Assembly (NCBI RefSeq): GCF_018623055.1
Contig: NZ_CP076019.1
Span: 1,178,001 to 1,242,000, forward strand
Direction of reading: 5' to 3'
Length of the DNA: 64,000 nt
DNA from: Halorubrum sp. 2020YC2
Lineage (GTDB): Archaea; Halobacteriota; Halobacteria; Halobacteriales; Haloferacaceae
The position numbers and the translations under genes are program-made. The notes beneath the pieces are model-generated. The model made no database searches. It saw only the letters and a program-made list of their open reading frames with translations, and was not told where the DNA came from. Below are positions 7,625-16,831 of the stretch, one piece after another; position 1 is the first letter of the stretch, and each line of letters opens with the position of its first letter.

Positions 7625-8521
7625 ATGATCGGGTACCCGGGATTAAATCGGACGCTTCGCGGCCGCGATCCCCCGGTGCGATGTACGCGCGGCATACAGA
7701 AACAGACGTTCAAAGAGCGCGGCCTCTCGTACGTCTCGACGCTCGCGCAACAGAACCTCAGCGACTTGTACGAACTGCTCGCGTGAAATCACGAGCACGA
7801 CATTCGGGCCTACCGCTGTGCGTCATCACTGATCCCGTGGGACTCGCAGTTCGAGCTCTCCGAACTACCCGAGTACGAGGAGATCCGTCGCCTCGCGCGT
7901 CGCTGCGGGGGCCTCATCACGGAGGCCGGCATGCGGCTCACGTTTCACCCCGACTACTGGTGTAAGCCGGCGAGCGACTCACCGGACGCCCGCGATGGCG
8001 CCCGGAGGGCCTTAGAGTACCACGCCGACTGGTTCGACCTGCTGGGGCTCCCGGTCACGCCGTACTACGGCATCACGGTTCACATCGGCGCGACGTACGG
8101 CGATATCGCGGCGACCGCCGAGCGCTTTCGCGCGTTCGTCGATAGCCTGTCGGACGCCGCCCGGGCGCGGCTGACCGTCGAGAACGACGACAAGGAAAGC
8201 CTGTGGAGCGTGCTGGAGCTCGTGGAACTGGTCAGCGAGCCGACGGGCGTGCCGGTGGTGTTCGACTACCACCACCACTCGTTCACCGACCGCGGCACCA
8301 CGTACCGCGAGGCGTTCGAGCTCGCGGCGGAGACGTGGGGCGACGTCCGGCCGATGGCGCACTACTCCGAGCCGGCGCGCCTGCGCGACCCGACCGCGCG
8401 CCCGCAGGCGCACGCCAAGTTCGTCGCGGATCTGCCGGCGTGGCTGGCGGCGAACGCCGACATCATGATCGAAGCCGACGGCAAAGAACGGGCCGTGTTG
8501 CGACTCCGCGACGGCGCGTAG
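7625..8521 (+). pseudogene. uvsE: UV-damage endonuclease, broken by one in-frame TGA
   Basis: A 298-codon UVDE-family gene (TIM-barrel endonuclease that nicks 5' of UV photoproducts). A good Shine-Dalgarno-like AAGGAGAG precedes ATG 7625. Family-like segments are present in one frame: MIGYPGLNRTLRGRDPPV, LIPWDSQFELSELPEYEE, RLTFHPDYWC, GITVHIGATYGD, RLTVENDDKESLWSVLELV, VFDYHHHSF and DIMIEADGKE, including the expected metal-binding His/Glu/Asp residues. A TGA stands at 7784-7786 (YELLA-stop-NHEHDI), where related proteins as I recall them have Trp before NHxHD, so TGG to TGA is the likely change. Translation could restart downstream (ATG 7931), but that lacks the first third of the barrel. 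Confidence 0.82.
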
Positions 8522-8629
8522 GGCGGCCGTGCCGCACACGAGGCGACCGGCGGCTCGGTTCGTCAGACCGCTGACCCGTCGACCGCACGGCACGCACCGT
8601 CGACATCGGCCGCGGAGCCGCGACATCGA

Positions 8630-9067
8630 TCAGGGAGTCTCGTCCGTCGTCAGCCCGTACAGCGCTGCGACCGCCTCGTCGCTCCACGCCGAACAGTCGG
8701 TCGTGCGGCGGTGGACACGGCGGCACAGCGTCGCTGATGGGGTTCCGCTCACGGAAACGATCGGCTGTGTTCGCCGTTCCCACGAGAGCGTCCACGGGGC
8801 GTCCGGTTCGATCCGAAGGTACGTCGCGGTGTCACTCTCGCTCTCGATATCCGAGAGCGAGCGACGCTGCCGCCCGGCCACGGCCGTGTCGTCAACCACT
8901 ACCGACGCCGTCGGCGGCACCGCGTCAAGCACACGGACCGCTTCGACGAACTGCGACCGGCTACCGGCCTTCCACGTCAGCGTCTGATGGGTCGCAAACG
9001 TTTCGACGTGGACCGCCGGATCGACGGGAATCGTCCGCGGGTCGTCGTCTGACGTGTCGGCAGGCAT
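8630..9067 (-). CDS. Hypothetical protein
   Basis: A 145-residue protein starting MPADTSDDDPRTIPVDP; an upstream frame extension exists but overlaps the neighbouring SDR gene. It contains HQTLTWKAGSRSQFVEAVRVL and ends LYGLTTDETP. The composition is haloarchaeal (acidic, Thr/Ser-rich). I recognise no domain. It lies downstream of the SDR gene at 9126-9869 on the same strand and may be cotranscribed with it. Confidence 0.5.
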   Translation of the reverse strand: MPADTSDDDPRTIPVDPAVHVETFATHQTLTWKAGSRSQFVEAVRVLDAVPPTASVVVDDTAVAGRQRRSLSDIESESDTATYLRIEPDAPWTLSWERRTQPIVSVSGTPSATLCRRVHRRTTDCSAWSDEAVAALYGLTTDETP

Positions 9068-9125
9068 ACGTACTCGATCGCTCACACCGGCGTCTCGATC
9101 GCGGCGTGTGTCGCGCCGATCCGGT

Positions 9126-9869
9126 TCAGCCGTCGAACTCGGGCATCCGTCCGCCGTCAACGGCGACGTTCTCCCCGCTGATGTAGTCGGCCGCGTCGCT
9201 CAGGAAGAACCGCAGCGGGGCGGCGATGTCCTCGAACGACGCGGGACGCCCCCGCGGGAACGCGTCGACGCCCGCATCCGTGTTCGAGACCGCGAACGGG
9301 GAGACGGCGTTGACGGTGACGCCGTCGTCGCGCGTGTCCGTCGCCAGCATGCGCGTGAACATAAGAACGCCGGTCTTCGCGACGAAGTACGGGAAGTTCA
9401 CCGGGTGGGCGTGCATTCGGTCGCTGTCTGCGAACCCGATGTTGACGATCCGCCCCCACTCCTGTTGACACATCGCGGGAACGGCACGGCGGGAACACAG
9501 CACGGTGCCGTAAAACGTCGTTTCGACGACGTTCCGCCACGACTCCCATTCGATCTCGGTCCAGTGACGCGAGTCGAAATCCCCGACGTTGTTGACGAGA
9601 ACGTCCACCGATCCGAGCTCCGACTCGATCGTCTCGAACAGCTCGTCCACGGACGCCGGATCGGTGATGTCGCCCTGAGCGGTGATCGCGACCCCGCCGC
9701 GGTCGCGGACCTCGTCGGCCGTGGCGGCCGCCGCCGCGTCGCTCTCGTTGTAGTGCACGACGACGTCCGCGCCGCACTCGGCGATCGACAGCACCAATTC
9801 GCGGCCGACCCGTTTCGCACTGCCGGTCACGAGGGCCGTTCGTCCGCTCAGATCCGGGACTGAATCCAT
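9126..9869 (-). CDS. Short-chain dehydrogenase/reductase (FabG-like)
   Basis: A 247-residue SDR. Cofactor motif ALVTGSAKRVGRELVLSIA resembles pteridine reductase and FabG-like members (TGxxxRxG). Further motifs: VNNVGDFDS, WGRIVNIGFADSD, catalytic Tyr/Lys in FPYFVAKTGVLMFTRM, NAVSPFAVSNTDAG, and the C-terminal DYISGENVAVDGGRMPEF typical of FabG-like enzymes. The substrate is unknown. The start ATG (9869) is followed by MDSVPDLSGRTALVTG, the usual distance to the motif. Confidence 0.85.
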   Translation of the reverse strand: MDSVPDLSGRTALVTGSAKRVGRELVLSIAECGADVVVHYNESDAAAAATADEVRDRGGVAITAQGDITDPASVDELFETIESELGSVDVLVNNVGDFDSRHWTEIEWESWRNVVETTFYGTVLCSRRAVPAMCQQEWGRIVNIGFADSDRMHAHPVNFPYFVAKTGVLMFTRMLATDTRDDGVTVNAVSPFAVSNTDAGVDAFPRGRPASFEDIAAPLRFFLSDAADYISGENVAVDGGRMPEFDG

Positions 9870-9986
9870 GGACTTTGTAAACGTCGGACGGCAGGTAAAC
9901 GTTCCTGAGTCGGCCGCGACACCGCCGGGTTGCGGTCCGATGAGACGCGCTCACACGCCCCGGCTTCTCACCGCTCACCGAACCGG

Positions 9987-10139
9987 CTACTCGTCTCCGC
10001 CGTCGGTGAGTATCTCCACGTCCTCTGCGGGTTCCGTCTCAGAGAGCGACGGGTGCTCGCTGACGTCTTCGGTCTCTTCTTCGTCTTCCCAAGACCACTC
10101 GCTGGGAGTGTGACCATGGCACATGGTATGTGATAGCAT
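9987..10139 (-). CDS. Small acidic protein (50 aa)
   Basis: An ATG at 10139 opens MLSHTMCHGHTPSEWSWEDE and the frame runs through EHPSLSETEPAEDVEILTDG to a TAG. It is extremely acidic, which fits a haloarchaeal coding sequence better than chance. It has one Cys and a few His near the start. An A/T-rich patch (TAATTAAATGG, about 10153-10163) lies upstream and could hold the promoter. No family recognised. Confidence 0.45.
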   Translation of the reverse strand: MLSHTMCHGHTPSEWSWEDEEETEDVSEHPSLSETEPAEDVEILTDGGDE

Positions 10140-10566
10140 GATGGCTACAGATAATTAAATGGTCGGCCGAAGCCGTCTCTCAGGCGCTCACTACCGCGCC
10201 TACCGCTCCCGCTGCCGGGCCCAGAACCGATGCGCGCTCAGTCGCGCGCCGAAAGACGGGTGACCTCGCCGGCGTCGACTCCCAACCGATGTCGTCACCG
10301 ATCCGGTGATTTCCCACGGTCTCGTCGGTGAGGCAGCCGCCGAGCGCGCCGCTCCCGACGAACGAACCCGGGCGCGCGAGCACCGCCACCCCGACGCCGG
10401 TCGAACTGAGGACGTCCGGAAAGGAAGAATAGCATCCGACCGGACGGTAGCCGGGAGGCGAAGCTTCCCGATACGTATCGTCCACTACCGTGTCCGCGTC
10501 GATCCGATGTCTTCGTCCCGCGCGCGGACCAAAACGCTTTGTGCGTGTAACGTGTTAACAGACGTA
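10140..10566. other. Intergenic gap, no supported gene
   Basis: The minus-strand frame at 10180-10485 (Gly/Val/Ser-rich, no domain) is possible but not convincing. A TTAACAGACG stretch near 10555-10564 precedes the DUF7260 gene. No strong hairpin noticed. Confidence 0.35.
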
Positions 10567-11547
10567 ATGAGCGTACGTACGGGTCCGACGGCGATCTTTC
10601 AGATCCCCGATCAGGGGGTGACGGCGGCGGGGTGTTCGAACGTCTGGTGCGAACTGGGCGCGGCCGCGACCGAGCCGGGAGCGGTCACGGCCGTCGCGCT
10701 CGCCGGGATCCTCGCGCTGCTCGCGTTCGCGTACGTCCGCGACGCCGAGGCTGCCTGCCGGGGGGAGCGACGCCGCGTCCTCGACGAGCGGGACGCGTTC
10801 GAGTCGTTTGCCGACCGAGTGGCCGAACTGGACACGGTCTCGGTCGCGACGGACTCGACCCCGTCGGGCGTGCCGGCCGGCGCGCTCGGCGGCATCGGCG
10901 CGGCCGGCGGCGGGATCCAGTCGGGCGGCGGGCCGGCGGGCGGCGACGTGACACTCCGCAGGGTGTTGGCCGCGTACGACGACACCGTGCTGTCGCTGTC
11001 CCACTACCGGGACGAGTACGACGAGACGGCGGCCGAGAGCCTAGCGGCCGAACTCGGCCCGGACACCGCGACCGCGCTGGCGTCCGACGGCGGGTTATCG
11101 AGCGGCACCCAGTCGGCGCTCGTCGACCGGAGTCGGCGCGCCGCGGACGCGCGCGACCGGTTGGCCGGCGCGATAGACGAGGAGATAACCGAGCTGGCCG
11201 ACCGGGAGACCGCGCTTTCGGGGATCGACCGCCGCCGCAAGCGGCTGCTCGCCCACTTGGAGGGCGTCGGTCCCGGCCGCGAGACGGACGCGGCGATAGA
11301 CGTCTGGAACCGGCTGGGGGAGCTGAAACGGGAGTGCGACGGCCTCGCCGTCGACCGGCAGCGCTCGCTCGACGACCCGCCGCTGACGCCGGACCTCCAC
11401 GAGGACCACGAGCGGACGTTCTACGGCTACCTCTACGGGCCCGCCGACGGCCCGCGCTATCCGGTGTTGGCGCAGGTGGCGGAGCTCGCGGACCGGATCC
11501 GCGCGGACCGAGACGAGGTCGGAACGCAGGTCGCCGCCGACCGCTGA
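10567..11547 (+). CDS. DUF7260-type haloarchaeal protein with N-terminal membrane segment
   Basis: A 326-residue protein of unknown function. After a short leader, one membrane segment AVTAVALAGILALLAFAYV (residues about 39-57) is followed by a long charged helical region with repeated ERRRVLDERDAFESFADRV, EYDETAAESLAAELG and RRRKRLLAHLEGVGPG segments, and it ends with a conserved-looking FYGYLYGPADGPRYPVLAQ motif. Haloarchaeal proteins with one TM segment and this helical region are named DUF7260; I assign it by resemblance. The start ATG is at 10567 (MSVRTGPTAIFQ); the frame is open further upstream, but that part does not look coding. Confidence 0.6.
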   Translation: MSVRTGPTAIFQIPDQGVTAAGCSNVWCELGAAATEPGAVTAVALAGILALLAFAYVRDAEAACRGERRRVLDERDAFESFADRVAELDTVSVATDSTPSGVPAGALGGIGAAGGGIQSGGGPAGGDVTLRRVLAAYDDTVLSLSHYRDEYDETAAESLAAELGPDTATALASDGGLSSGTQSALVDRSRRAADARDRLAGAIDEEITELADRETALSGIDRRRKRLLAHLEGVGPGRETDAAIDVWNRLGELKRECDGLAVDRQRSLDDPPLTPDLHEDHERTFYGYLYGPADGPRYPVLAQVAELADRIRADRDEVGTQVAADR

Positions 11548-11715
11548 CCGCCCGCGTTCGACGCGCGACGAGCGCCGCAGCGCGACACGGCAAGGCGCGG
11601 ATCGACGGGGAGAGAGCCCAGCGGTAGCGCCGTTCCGGCTCCCGAGAGGGACGGACGCGGAGAGAAACTCCAAACTACCGGGTCGTTTATGAGGGTAGGG
11701 CGGAACTGGGGTCGT

Positions 11716-13794
11716 ATGAGTTGGCAGGAATCGGAACGAGCGTTTACGGACCCCGCTATCGCCCGGGAGACGCTCCCGCAAATGTTCGAGAACACCGCGG
11801 AGCGACACGCGGATCGGCTCGCGCAGCGGTACAAGGGCGGGATCCACGACCGGTCGCTCGTCGCCGCCGGCGTCGTGCCGTCGGCGCCGGCGGGGGAGTA
11901 CGCCGACCTGACGTACGCCGAGATGCGCGGGATCGTCCGGAACCTCGCTGCCGGGCTCCGCGAACTGGGCGTCGACGGCGACACTCGGCTGGCGGTGTAC
12001 TCGGAGACCCGCATGGAGTGGGCGCAGACGGACTTCGCGGCGCTGGCGGCCGGGGCGGCCGTGACGACCGTGTACGCCTCCTCGTCCCCGAACCAGCTCC
12101 AGTACCTCTTGGAGGACCCCGAGGCGACCGTCGTCGTGGCCGAGGACCGCGAGATGCTTGCCGACGTGCTCCGGGTGCGCGACGACCTCGAACACGAACT
12201 CGACGCGATCGTGACCGTCGACGACGTCGACGCCGAGGCGGTCGCGGCCGAGGTAGGGGGAGCCGGACCGGTCGACGACGTGTACACGCTGGGCGAGGTC
12301 CACGAACGCGGCGCCGAAGCGTTCGACGAGGCGAGCTACGAGGGGTGGCTCGACGCGGTCGACGCCGGCGACTTGGCGAGCCTGATCTACACCTCCGGCA
12401 CGACCGGGAAGCCGAAGGGCGTCCGGCTCACGCACGCGAACTTCCGCGACAACGTCTCGCAGTGTTACCGGCGGTTCGCGGACCGCCCCGACCGCGACTC
12501 CGAGGTCCCCGGGATCTCCGAGCAGTCGACGACGCTCTCTTTCCTCCCCCTCGCGCACGTCTTCGAGCGGATGGCCGGCCACTACATGATGTTCGCCGCG
12601 GGCGCGACCGTCGCGTACGCGGAGAGCCCCGACACGCTGCGGGAGGACTTCGGGCTGGTCCGACCCACGACGACGACCAGCGTCCCGCGCGTCTACGAGA
12701 AGCTCTACGACGCGATCCGCGAGCAGGCGAGCGAGTCGCCGGTGAAAGAGCGCATCTTCGAGTGGGCGGTCGAGGTCGGCCGCGACCACCACGAGGCCGA
12801 CGATTCGGGGGTCCTCCTCGACGCCAAGCGGGCGGTCGCGGACCGGCTCGTCTTCTCGTCGGTCCGGGAGGCGATCGGCGGTAACATCGACTTCTTCATC
12901 TCCGGGGGCGGGTCGCTGTCGGCCGAGCTCTGCGCGCTGTACCACGCGATGGACCTGCCGATATTGGAGGGGTACGGCCTGACCGAGACGTCGCCCGTCA
13001 TCTGCGTCAATCCGCCGGAGGAGCCGCAAGTCGGGACCATCGGCCCGCCGGTCATCGACACCGAGATCGCGATCGACGGCGCGGTCGTCGGGGAGGAGGT
13101 CGCGGACTTGGCCGGCGACGTCGGCGAGCTGCTCGTCCGCGGCCCGCAGGTGACCGACGGCTACTGGGAGCGCCCGGACGCGACCGCGGAGGCGTTCGTC
13201 GAGCCCGACGCCCTCCCGGACGACGCCGTGACCGCCGGGACCCCGCCCGGCGAGCGCGTCGGGACGGGGGATGCGGAGCCGGACCGCGACGCCGCGGCGG
13301 CGGCGCCGTGGTTCCGCACCGGCGACATCGTCCAGCTCCGCCCCGACGGGTACGTCGCCTTCCGCGAGCGCGCCAAGCAGCTGCTCGTCCTCTCGACCGG
13401 GAAGAACGTCGCGCCCGGGCCGATCGAGGACCGGTTCGCCGCGAACGAGTTCGTCGAGCAGTGCGTCGTCCTCGGTGACGGCCGCAAGTTCGTCTCCGCG
13501 CTCATCGTGCCGAACTTCGAGAAGCTGGCGGCGTGGGCCGACGACAACGGGGTCGACCTCCCCGACGAGCGCGCGGCGGTCTGCCGCGACGACCGCGTCC
13601 GCGAGCGGATCCAAGCCGAGGTCGACCGGGTGAACGAGGAGTTCGAGTCCTACGAGCAGATCAAGCGGTTCCGGATCGTCGAAGAGGAGTTCACCGAGGC
13701 GAACGACCTGCTCACGCCGACGATGAAGAAGAAGCGGCGGAACATCCTCGAACGGTTCGCGGACGAGGTCGAGGTGATCTACGACGGCGAGTAG
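11716..13794 (+). CDS. Long-chain acyl-CoA synthetase (AMP-binding enzyme)
   Basis: A 692-residue adenylate-forming ligase that activates fatty acids to acyl-CoA using ATP. The P-loop-like motif LIYTSGTTGKPKGVRLTHAN is at about residue 225, then TTLSFLPLAHVFERM, the A-motif LEGYGLTETSPV, APWFRTGDIVQLRPDGYVAF, RAKQLLVLSTGKNVAPGPIE and a C-terminal LLTPTMKKKRRNILERF with the catalytic Lys region. The order and length match the FadD/long-chain (FAA1-type) group. I chose the ATG before SWQESERAFTDP. An acidic insertion near residues 497-525 (GERVGTGDAEPDRDAAAAA) is probably a lineage-specific loop. Confidence 0.9.
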   Translation: MSWQESERAFTDPAIARETLPQMFENTAERHADRLAQRYKGGIHDRSLVAAGVVPSAPAGEYADLTYAEMRGIVRNLAAGLRELGVDGDTRLAVYSETRMEWAQTDFAALAAGAAVTTVYASSSPNQLQYLLEDPEATVVVAEDREMLADVLRVRDDLEHELDAIVTVDDVDAEAVAAEVGGAGPVDDVYTLGEVHERGAEAFDEASYEGWLDAVDAGDLASLIYTSGTTGKPKGVRLTHANFRDNVSQCYRRFADRPDRDSEVPGISEQSTTLSFLPLAHVFERMAGHYMMFAAGATVAYAESPDTLREDFGLVRPTTTTSVPRVYEKLYDAIREQASESPVKERIFEWAVEVGRDHHEADDSGVLLDAKRAVADRLVFSSVREAIGGNIDFFISGGGSLSAELCALYHAMDLPILEGYGLTETSPVICVNPPEEPQVGTIGPPVIDTEIAIDGAVVGEEVADLAGDVGELLVRGPQVTDGYWERPDATAEAFVEPDALPDDAVTAGTPPGERVGTGDAEPDRDAAAAAPWFRTGDIVQLRPDGYVAFRERAKQLLVLSTGKNVAPGPIEDRFAANEFVEQCVVLGDGRKFVSALIVPNFEKLAAWADDNGVDLPDERAAVCRDDRVRERIQAEVDRVNEEFESYEQIKRFRIVEEEFTEANDLLTPTMKKKRRNILERFADEVEVIYDGE

Positions 13795-13854
13795 GGCTGT
13801 TCGGCGCCGACAGAACTAGAAACCGATATCCGTCGCGAGAGAGTAGAGGCGTCG

Positions 13855-14937
13855 ATGGGGTTCCGTGTGCCGCCTCGGTACGGCTTCGCCGCCTTAGGCG
13901 GGTGCTGCTCCGGGCTGGGCGTACGGCACCTGGCGTTCGGGGAGCGGAACGTCGGACTCCTGCTCGAAGCCGGGCTGATATTCGCCCTCTCGGGCGTCGC
14001 GTTTTACACCGTCCACGACCTCTCTCGGTGGGGGGTCTCTCGGTCGGGACGGTGGCGAGCGGTGCGGATCGGGGCGGGGACCGCGCTCGCGTTCGCCGCC
14101 CTCGCCGGGATCGTCTGGCTCATCTGGCTGCTCGAACACCACGCGTTCAAGCTCTCGTTCCTGCTCTCGTTCGCCGCCAGCCTCGGGGCGGCGGTCGGCT
14201 CCCGGGCGGGCCTGTACGCGGTGAAGTCGGACGAACAGCTCACCGAGGCACAGGAGCTTGCGACCCTGCTCTCGATCAACGACCGGGTGTTGCGGCACAA
14301 CATCCGGAACGAGCTCTCGGTGGCGCTCGGGTACCTCGACGAACTCGAGGACGCGGACGACAGGTCCGAGGCCGGAGAGCAGGCGGCTATCGTCCGGGAC
14401 CACTTGGAGGCGCTCCTCGGAACCACCGAACGGACGCGGCGGCTCGCGTCGATCTGGCGGACGGACACCGTGCAGTCGCTCGACCTGGTCGCCGTCGTGA
14501 AAGAGCAGGTGGCTCAGTTACCCGGCGACGGGTCGGCGGTGACCGTCCGCACGGAGCTCCCGGAGCGCTGCGTCGTCCGGACGCACCCGGCGCTCCCGGT
14601 CGCCTTAGAGGAGGCGCTCCGGAACGCCGTCGAACACAACGACGACGGCGTGACGGTAACGGTACGCGTGTGGCGGGACGACGGCATACACCTCGCCGTC
14701 GAAGACACCGGCCGAGGCATTCCGCAGATCGAGCGGCGGACGCTTCGGAACGCGGAGGAGACCCCGCTCGAACACACCGAGGGAGTCGGTCTGTGGATGA
14801 TATACTGGGCCGTGACCCGGGCGGGCGGAACGGTCGAGTTCGACGAGAACGACCCGCAGGGAACGGTGGTCCGGATCGAGTTGCCCGAGCGTCCGGAGTC
14901 CGGCGGCTCGGTCGACGTCGAACCGGAGAGTCTCTGA
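13855..14937 (+). CDS. Membrane sensor histidine kinase
   Basis: A 360-residue kinase. Residues 1-120 hold about four hydrophobic segments (for example VGLLLEAGLIFALSGVAFY and ALAFAALAGIVWLIWLLE). The H-box is SINDRVLRHNIRNELSVALG with the phospho-accepting His in LRHNIRN. The ATPase domain has the N-box EEALRNAVEHND, G1 VEDTGRGIPQIE and G2-like EGVGLWMIYWAVTRAG, ending in GTVVRIELPE. This is the common haloarchaeal kinase type with an N-terminal membrane sensor and no PAS domain. The signal and the response regulator are unknown, and no regulator gene is adjacent. Confidence 0.87.
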   Translation: MGFRVPPRYGFAALGGCCSGLGVRHLAFGERNVGLLLEAGLIFALSGVAFYTVHDLSRWGVSRSGRWRAVRIGAGTALAFAALAGIVWLIWLLEHHAFKLSFLLSFAASLGAAVGSRAGLYAVKSDEQLTEAQELATLLSINDRVLRHNIRNELSVALGYLDELEDADDRSEAGEQAAIVRDHLEALLGTTERTRRLASIWRTDTVQSLDLVAVVKEQVAQLPGDGSAVTVRTELPERCVVRTHPALPVALEEALRNAVEHNDDGVTVTVRVWRDDGIHLAVEDTGRGIPQIERRTLRNAEETPLEHTEGVGLWMIYWAVTRAGGTVEFDENDPQGTVVRIELPERPESGGSVDVEPESL

Positions 14938-15028
14938 CCGTCGGACCGAAGCCGGAGCGACCGGTGACGATTCGACCCGAGAGGGCGGTCGGGTCGGGGC
15001 GCGCACTCCGCGCGTGCGAGAGGAGCCG

Positions 15029-16351
15029 CTACGCCGACGAGGTCGCGGACTCCGGCCGGTCGTCGCGCCCGACGGAGTCGCCGTCGGCCGAGTCTCGCTC
15101 CGCCACGGGCTTCCCGAACGCGTACACCGTGTTGTGGCCGGTCACCTCGACCGTGAGGAAGTCGCCCACCTCGACCCCGCGGTCGCCCGCGCCCTGGACG
15201 ATGATCTGTCGGTAGGCGCCGTCGCGGCACTTCACGGAGTCGCCGGTCCCCTCCTCGACGACGAGCACCTCGAAGGTCTCTCCGACCATCGACTCGTACG
15301 CCTCCCCGACGACCTCCATCTTCAGCTCTGACATCGCCTTCGAGCGCTCCTTCTTGATCGTCCCGCCGAGCCCTTTCATGTCGGCGGCGTCGGTACCGGG
15401 GCGCTTCGAGAAGCGGGTGACGTTGATCTTCTCGGGCCGGACCTCCGCGAGGAGGTCCATCGAGCGCTCGTGGTCCGCCTCGTCCTCGGTGGGGAAGCCG
15501 ACGATGAAGTCGGTCGAGAGCGTCCAGTGGTCGATCCGCTCGTCGAACGTCTCCACGACCTCGCGGAACTTCTCGACGCGGTGTTGCCGGCGCATGTCTT
15601 CGAGCACCTCGTCGGAGCCGGACTGAACGGGGGCGTGAATGAAGTCGTACAGCTCCTCGTTTTCCGCGAACACGTCGGCCAGCTCCTCGTGGATCCCGTG
15701 GATCCCGCCGGGGTTCGCCATCCCCAGCCGGACCCGGAACTCGCCGTCGATGTCGCAGATCCGGTCGAGCAGCTCCGGGAGCTTCCGGTCGCCGTTGTCC
15801 CAGCCGTAGACGCCGGTGTCCTGCCCGGTGACCCGGATCTCCTTCGCGCCGGCGTGGACCAGCGCGCGGGCCTTCTCGACGTTCTCCTCGATCGTCGGGG
15901 AGTCGACGCGGCCGGTGGCGAACTTGGTGATACAGTACGAGCAGTTGCTCATACAGCCGCGCGCGATGGGGAGGATGCCGACGACGCCGTCCAAGACCGG
16001 CTCGGCGTCGGGCGTGACCGTCGGGCACTCGCCGTTGAGCACGTAGGTCGGGACCTCGTCCCAATGGAGGACCTCGGCGTCGACGTCGGCCTCCGCGAAC
16101 ATCTCGCCCTGCGCGAGCGCCATACAGCCGGTGACGACGAGTTCGGCGGTCGTCTCCGACAGCTCCTCGGCGCGGCGGAGCATGTTGCGTTCGGTCTTCT
16201 CGACGACGGTACAGGTGTTGAGGATGGCGACGTCCGCGTCTTCCGGGCCGTCGGCCGGGCGGTGCCCCCCGTCGCGGAGGGCGCGCTCGATCTCCCGGCT
16301 CTCTCCCCGGTTCGAGCTACAGCCGTAGGTTTCGATGTGGTACGTCGCCAT
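15029..16351 (-). CDS. tRNA ct6A/t6A37 methylthiotransferase (radical SAM, MtaB/CDKAL1 type)
   Basis: A 440-residue radical-SAM enzyme that converts t6A37 of ANN-decoding tRNAs to the 2-methylthio form. The N-terminal MTTase domain has cysteines at 11 (ETYGCSSNRGE), 47 (ILNTCTVV) and 76 (VVTGCMAL) for the auxiliary cluster. The radical-SAM CxxxCxxC is at 133-140 (RGCMSNCSYCITKFATGR). Later motifs are HAPVQSGSDEVLEDMRR and STDFIVGFPTEDEAD. The TRAM domain ends at FLTVEVTGHNTVYAFGKPV. Length and order match archaeal e-MtaB. It is convergent with the histidine kinase gene. Confidence 0.9.
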   Translation of the reverse strand: MATYHIETYGCSSNRGESREIERALRDGGHRPADGPEDADVAILNTCTVVEKTERNMLRRAEELSETTAELVVTGCMALAQGEMFAEADVDAEVLHWDEVPTYVLNGECPTVTPDAEPVLDGVVGILPIARGCMSNCSYCITKFATGRVDSPTIEENVEKARALVHAGAKEIRVTGQDTGVYGWDNGDRKLPELLDRICDIDGEFRVRLGMANPGGIHGIHEELADVFAENEELYDFIHAPVQSGSDEVLEDMRRQHRVEKFREVVETFDERIDHWTLSTDFIVGFPTEDEADHERSMDLLAEVRPEKINVTRFSKRPGTDAADMKGLGGTIKKERSKAMSELKMEVVGEAYESMVGETFEVLVVEEGTGDSVKCRDGAYRQIIVQGAGDRGVEVGDFLTVEVTGHNTVYAFGKPVAERDSADGDSVGRDDRPESATSSA

Positions 16352-16441
16352 CGGAGTGCCCTTACTACCGGTTCCGGGGGCAAAAGCGCGACGGATCGGG
16401 GCGTCGACGGAGCGACGGCGCCCCGCGTCGGTCCCGGCGGT

Positions 16442-16750
16442 TCAGTCCTCAGCGACCGCGGCGGCCGGCGCGTCGGCCTCGGCCGTCGCCTCCGGTTCGT
16501 CGACGGGGTCGCGCTCCGCGGGCGGCACGGCCTGATAGACCGATCGACGGGCGTCTCGGGGGCACAGCCCCTCCTCGACGAGTCCGACCTCGGTGAGCTT
16601 CTCGACCGCGAACCGGACGGTGCGAGTCGAGAGGCGCGTCTCCTCGGCGAGACCGGTCTGGTCGAACCGCCCCTCCGCGTCGAGCACGTAGTAGACCAGC
16701 TTGGCGCTCGGCGGCAGCGGTTCGAGCAGCTCGCGAGTTCCTTCGTCCAT
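16442..16750 (-). CDS. Winged-helix DNA-binding protein (MarR-like)
   Basis: A 102-residue protein beginning MDEGTRELLEPLPPSAKLVY. The wHTH spans residues about 10-60: AKLVYYVLDAEGRFDQTGLA, then ETRLSTRTVRFAVEKLTEVG and LVEEGLCPRDARRSVYQ (the wing). This is the compact haloarchaeal MarR/ArsR-like regulator type; the last 25 residues are Ala/Glu-rich and probably disordered. Targets unknown. It lies between the tRNA modification gene and the large hybrid kinase, all on the minus strand. Confidence 0.8.
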   Translation of the reverse strand: MDEGTRELLEPLPPSAKLVYYVLDAEGRFDQTGLAEETRLSTRTVRFAVEKLTEVGLVEEGLCPRDARRSVYQAVPPAERDPVDEPEATAEADAPAAAVAED

Positions 16751-16831
16751 ACTCGATTTATAGGGGTGAATCGCGCATAACCGTGGCCCGCCTGTGTGCC
16801 GCGCGCGCACGCCAACCCGGTCTTTTATATA

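Noticed and set aside
7784-7786. TGA read as selenocysteine in uvsE
   Set aside because: Haloarchaea are not known to have a Sec system, and the position is not one of the UVDE catalytic residues; a Trp codon change is simpler.
10180-10485. Possible 101-residue minus-strand gene
   Set aside because: No domain, no acidic bias, weak codon pattern; left as part of the gap description.
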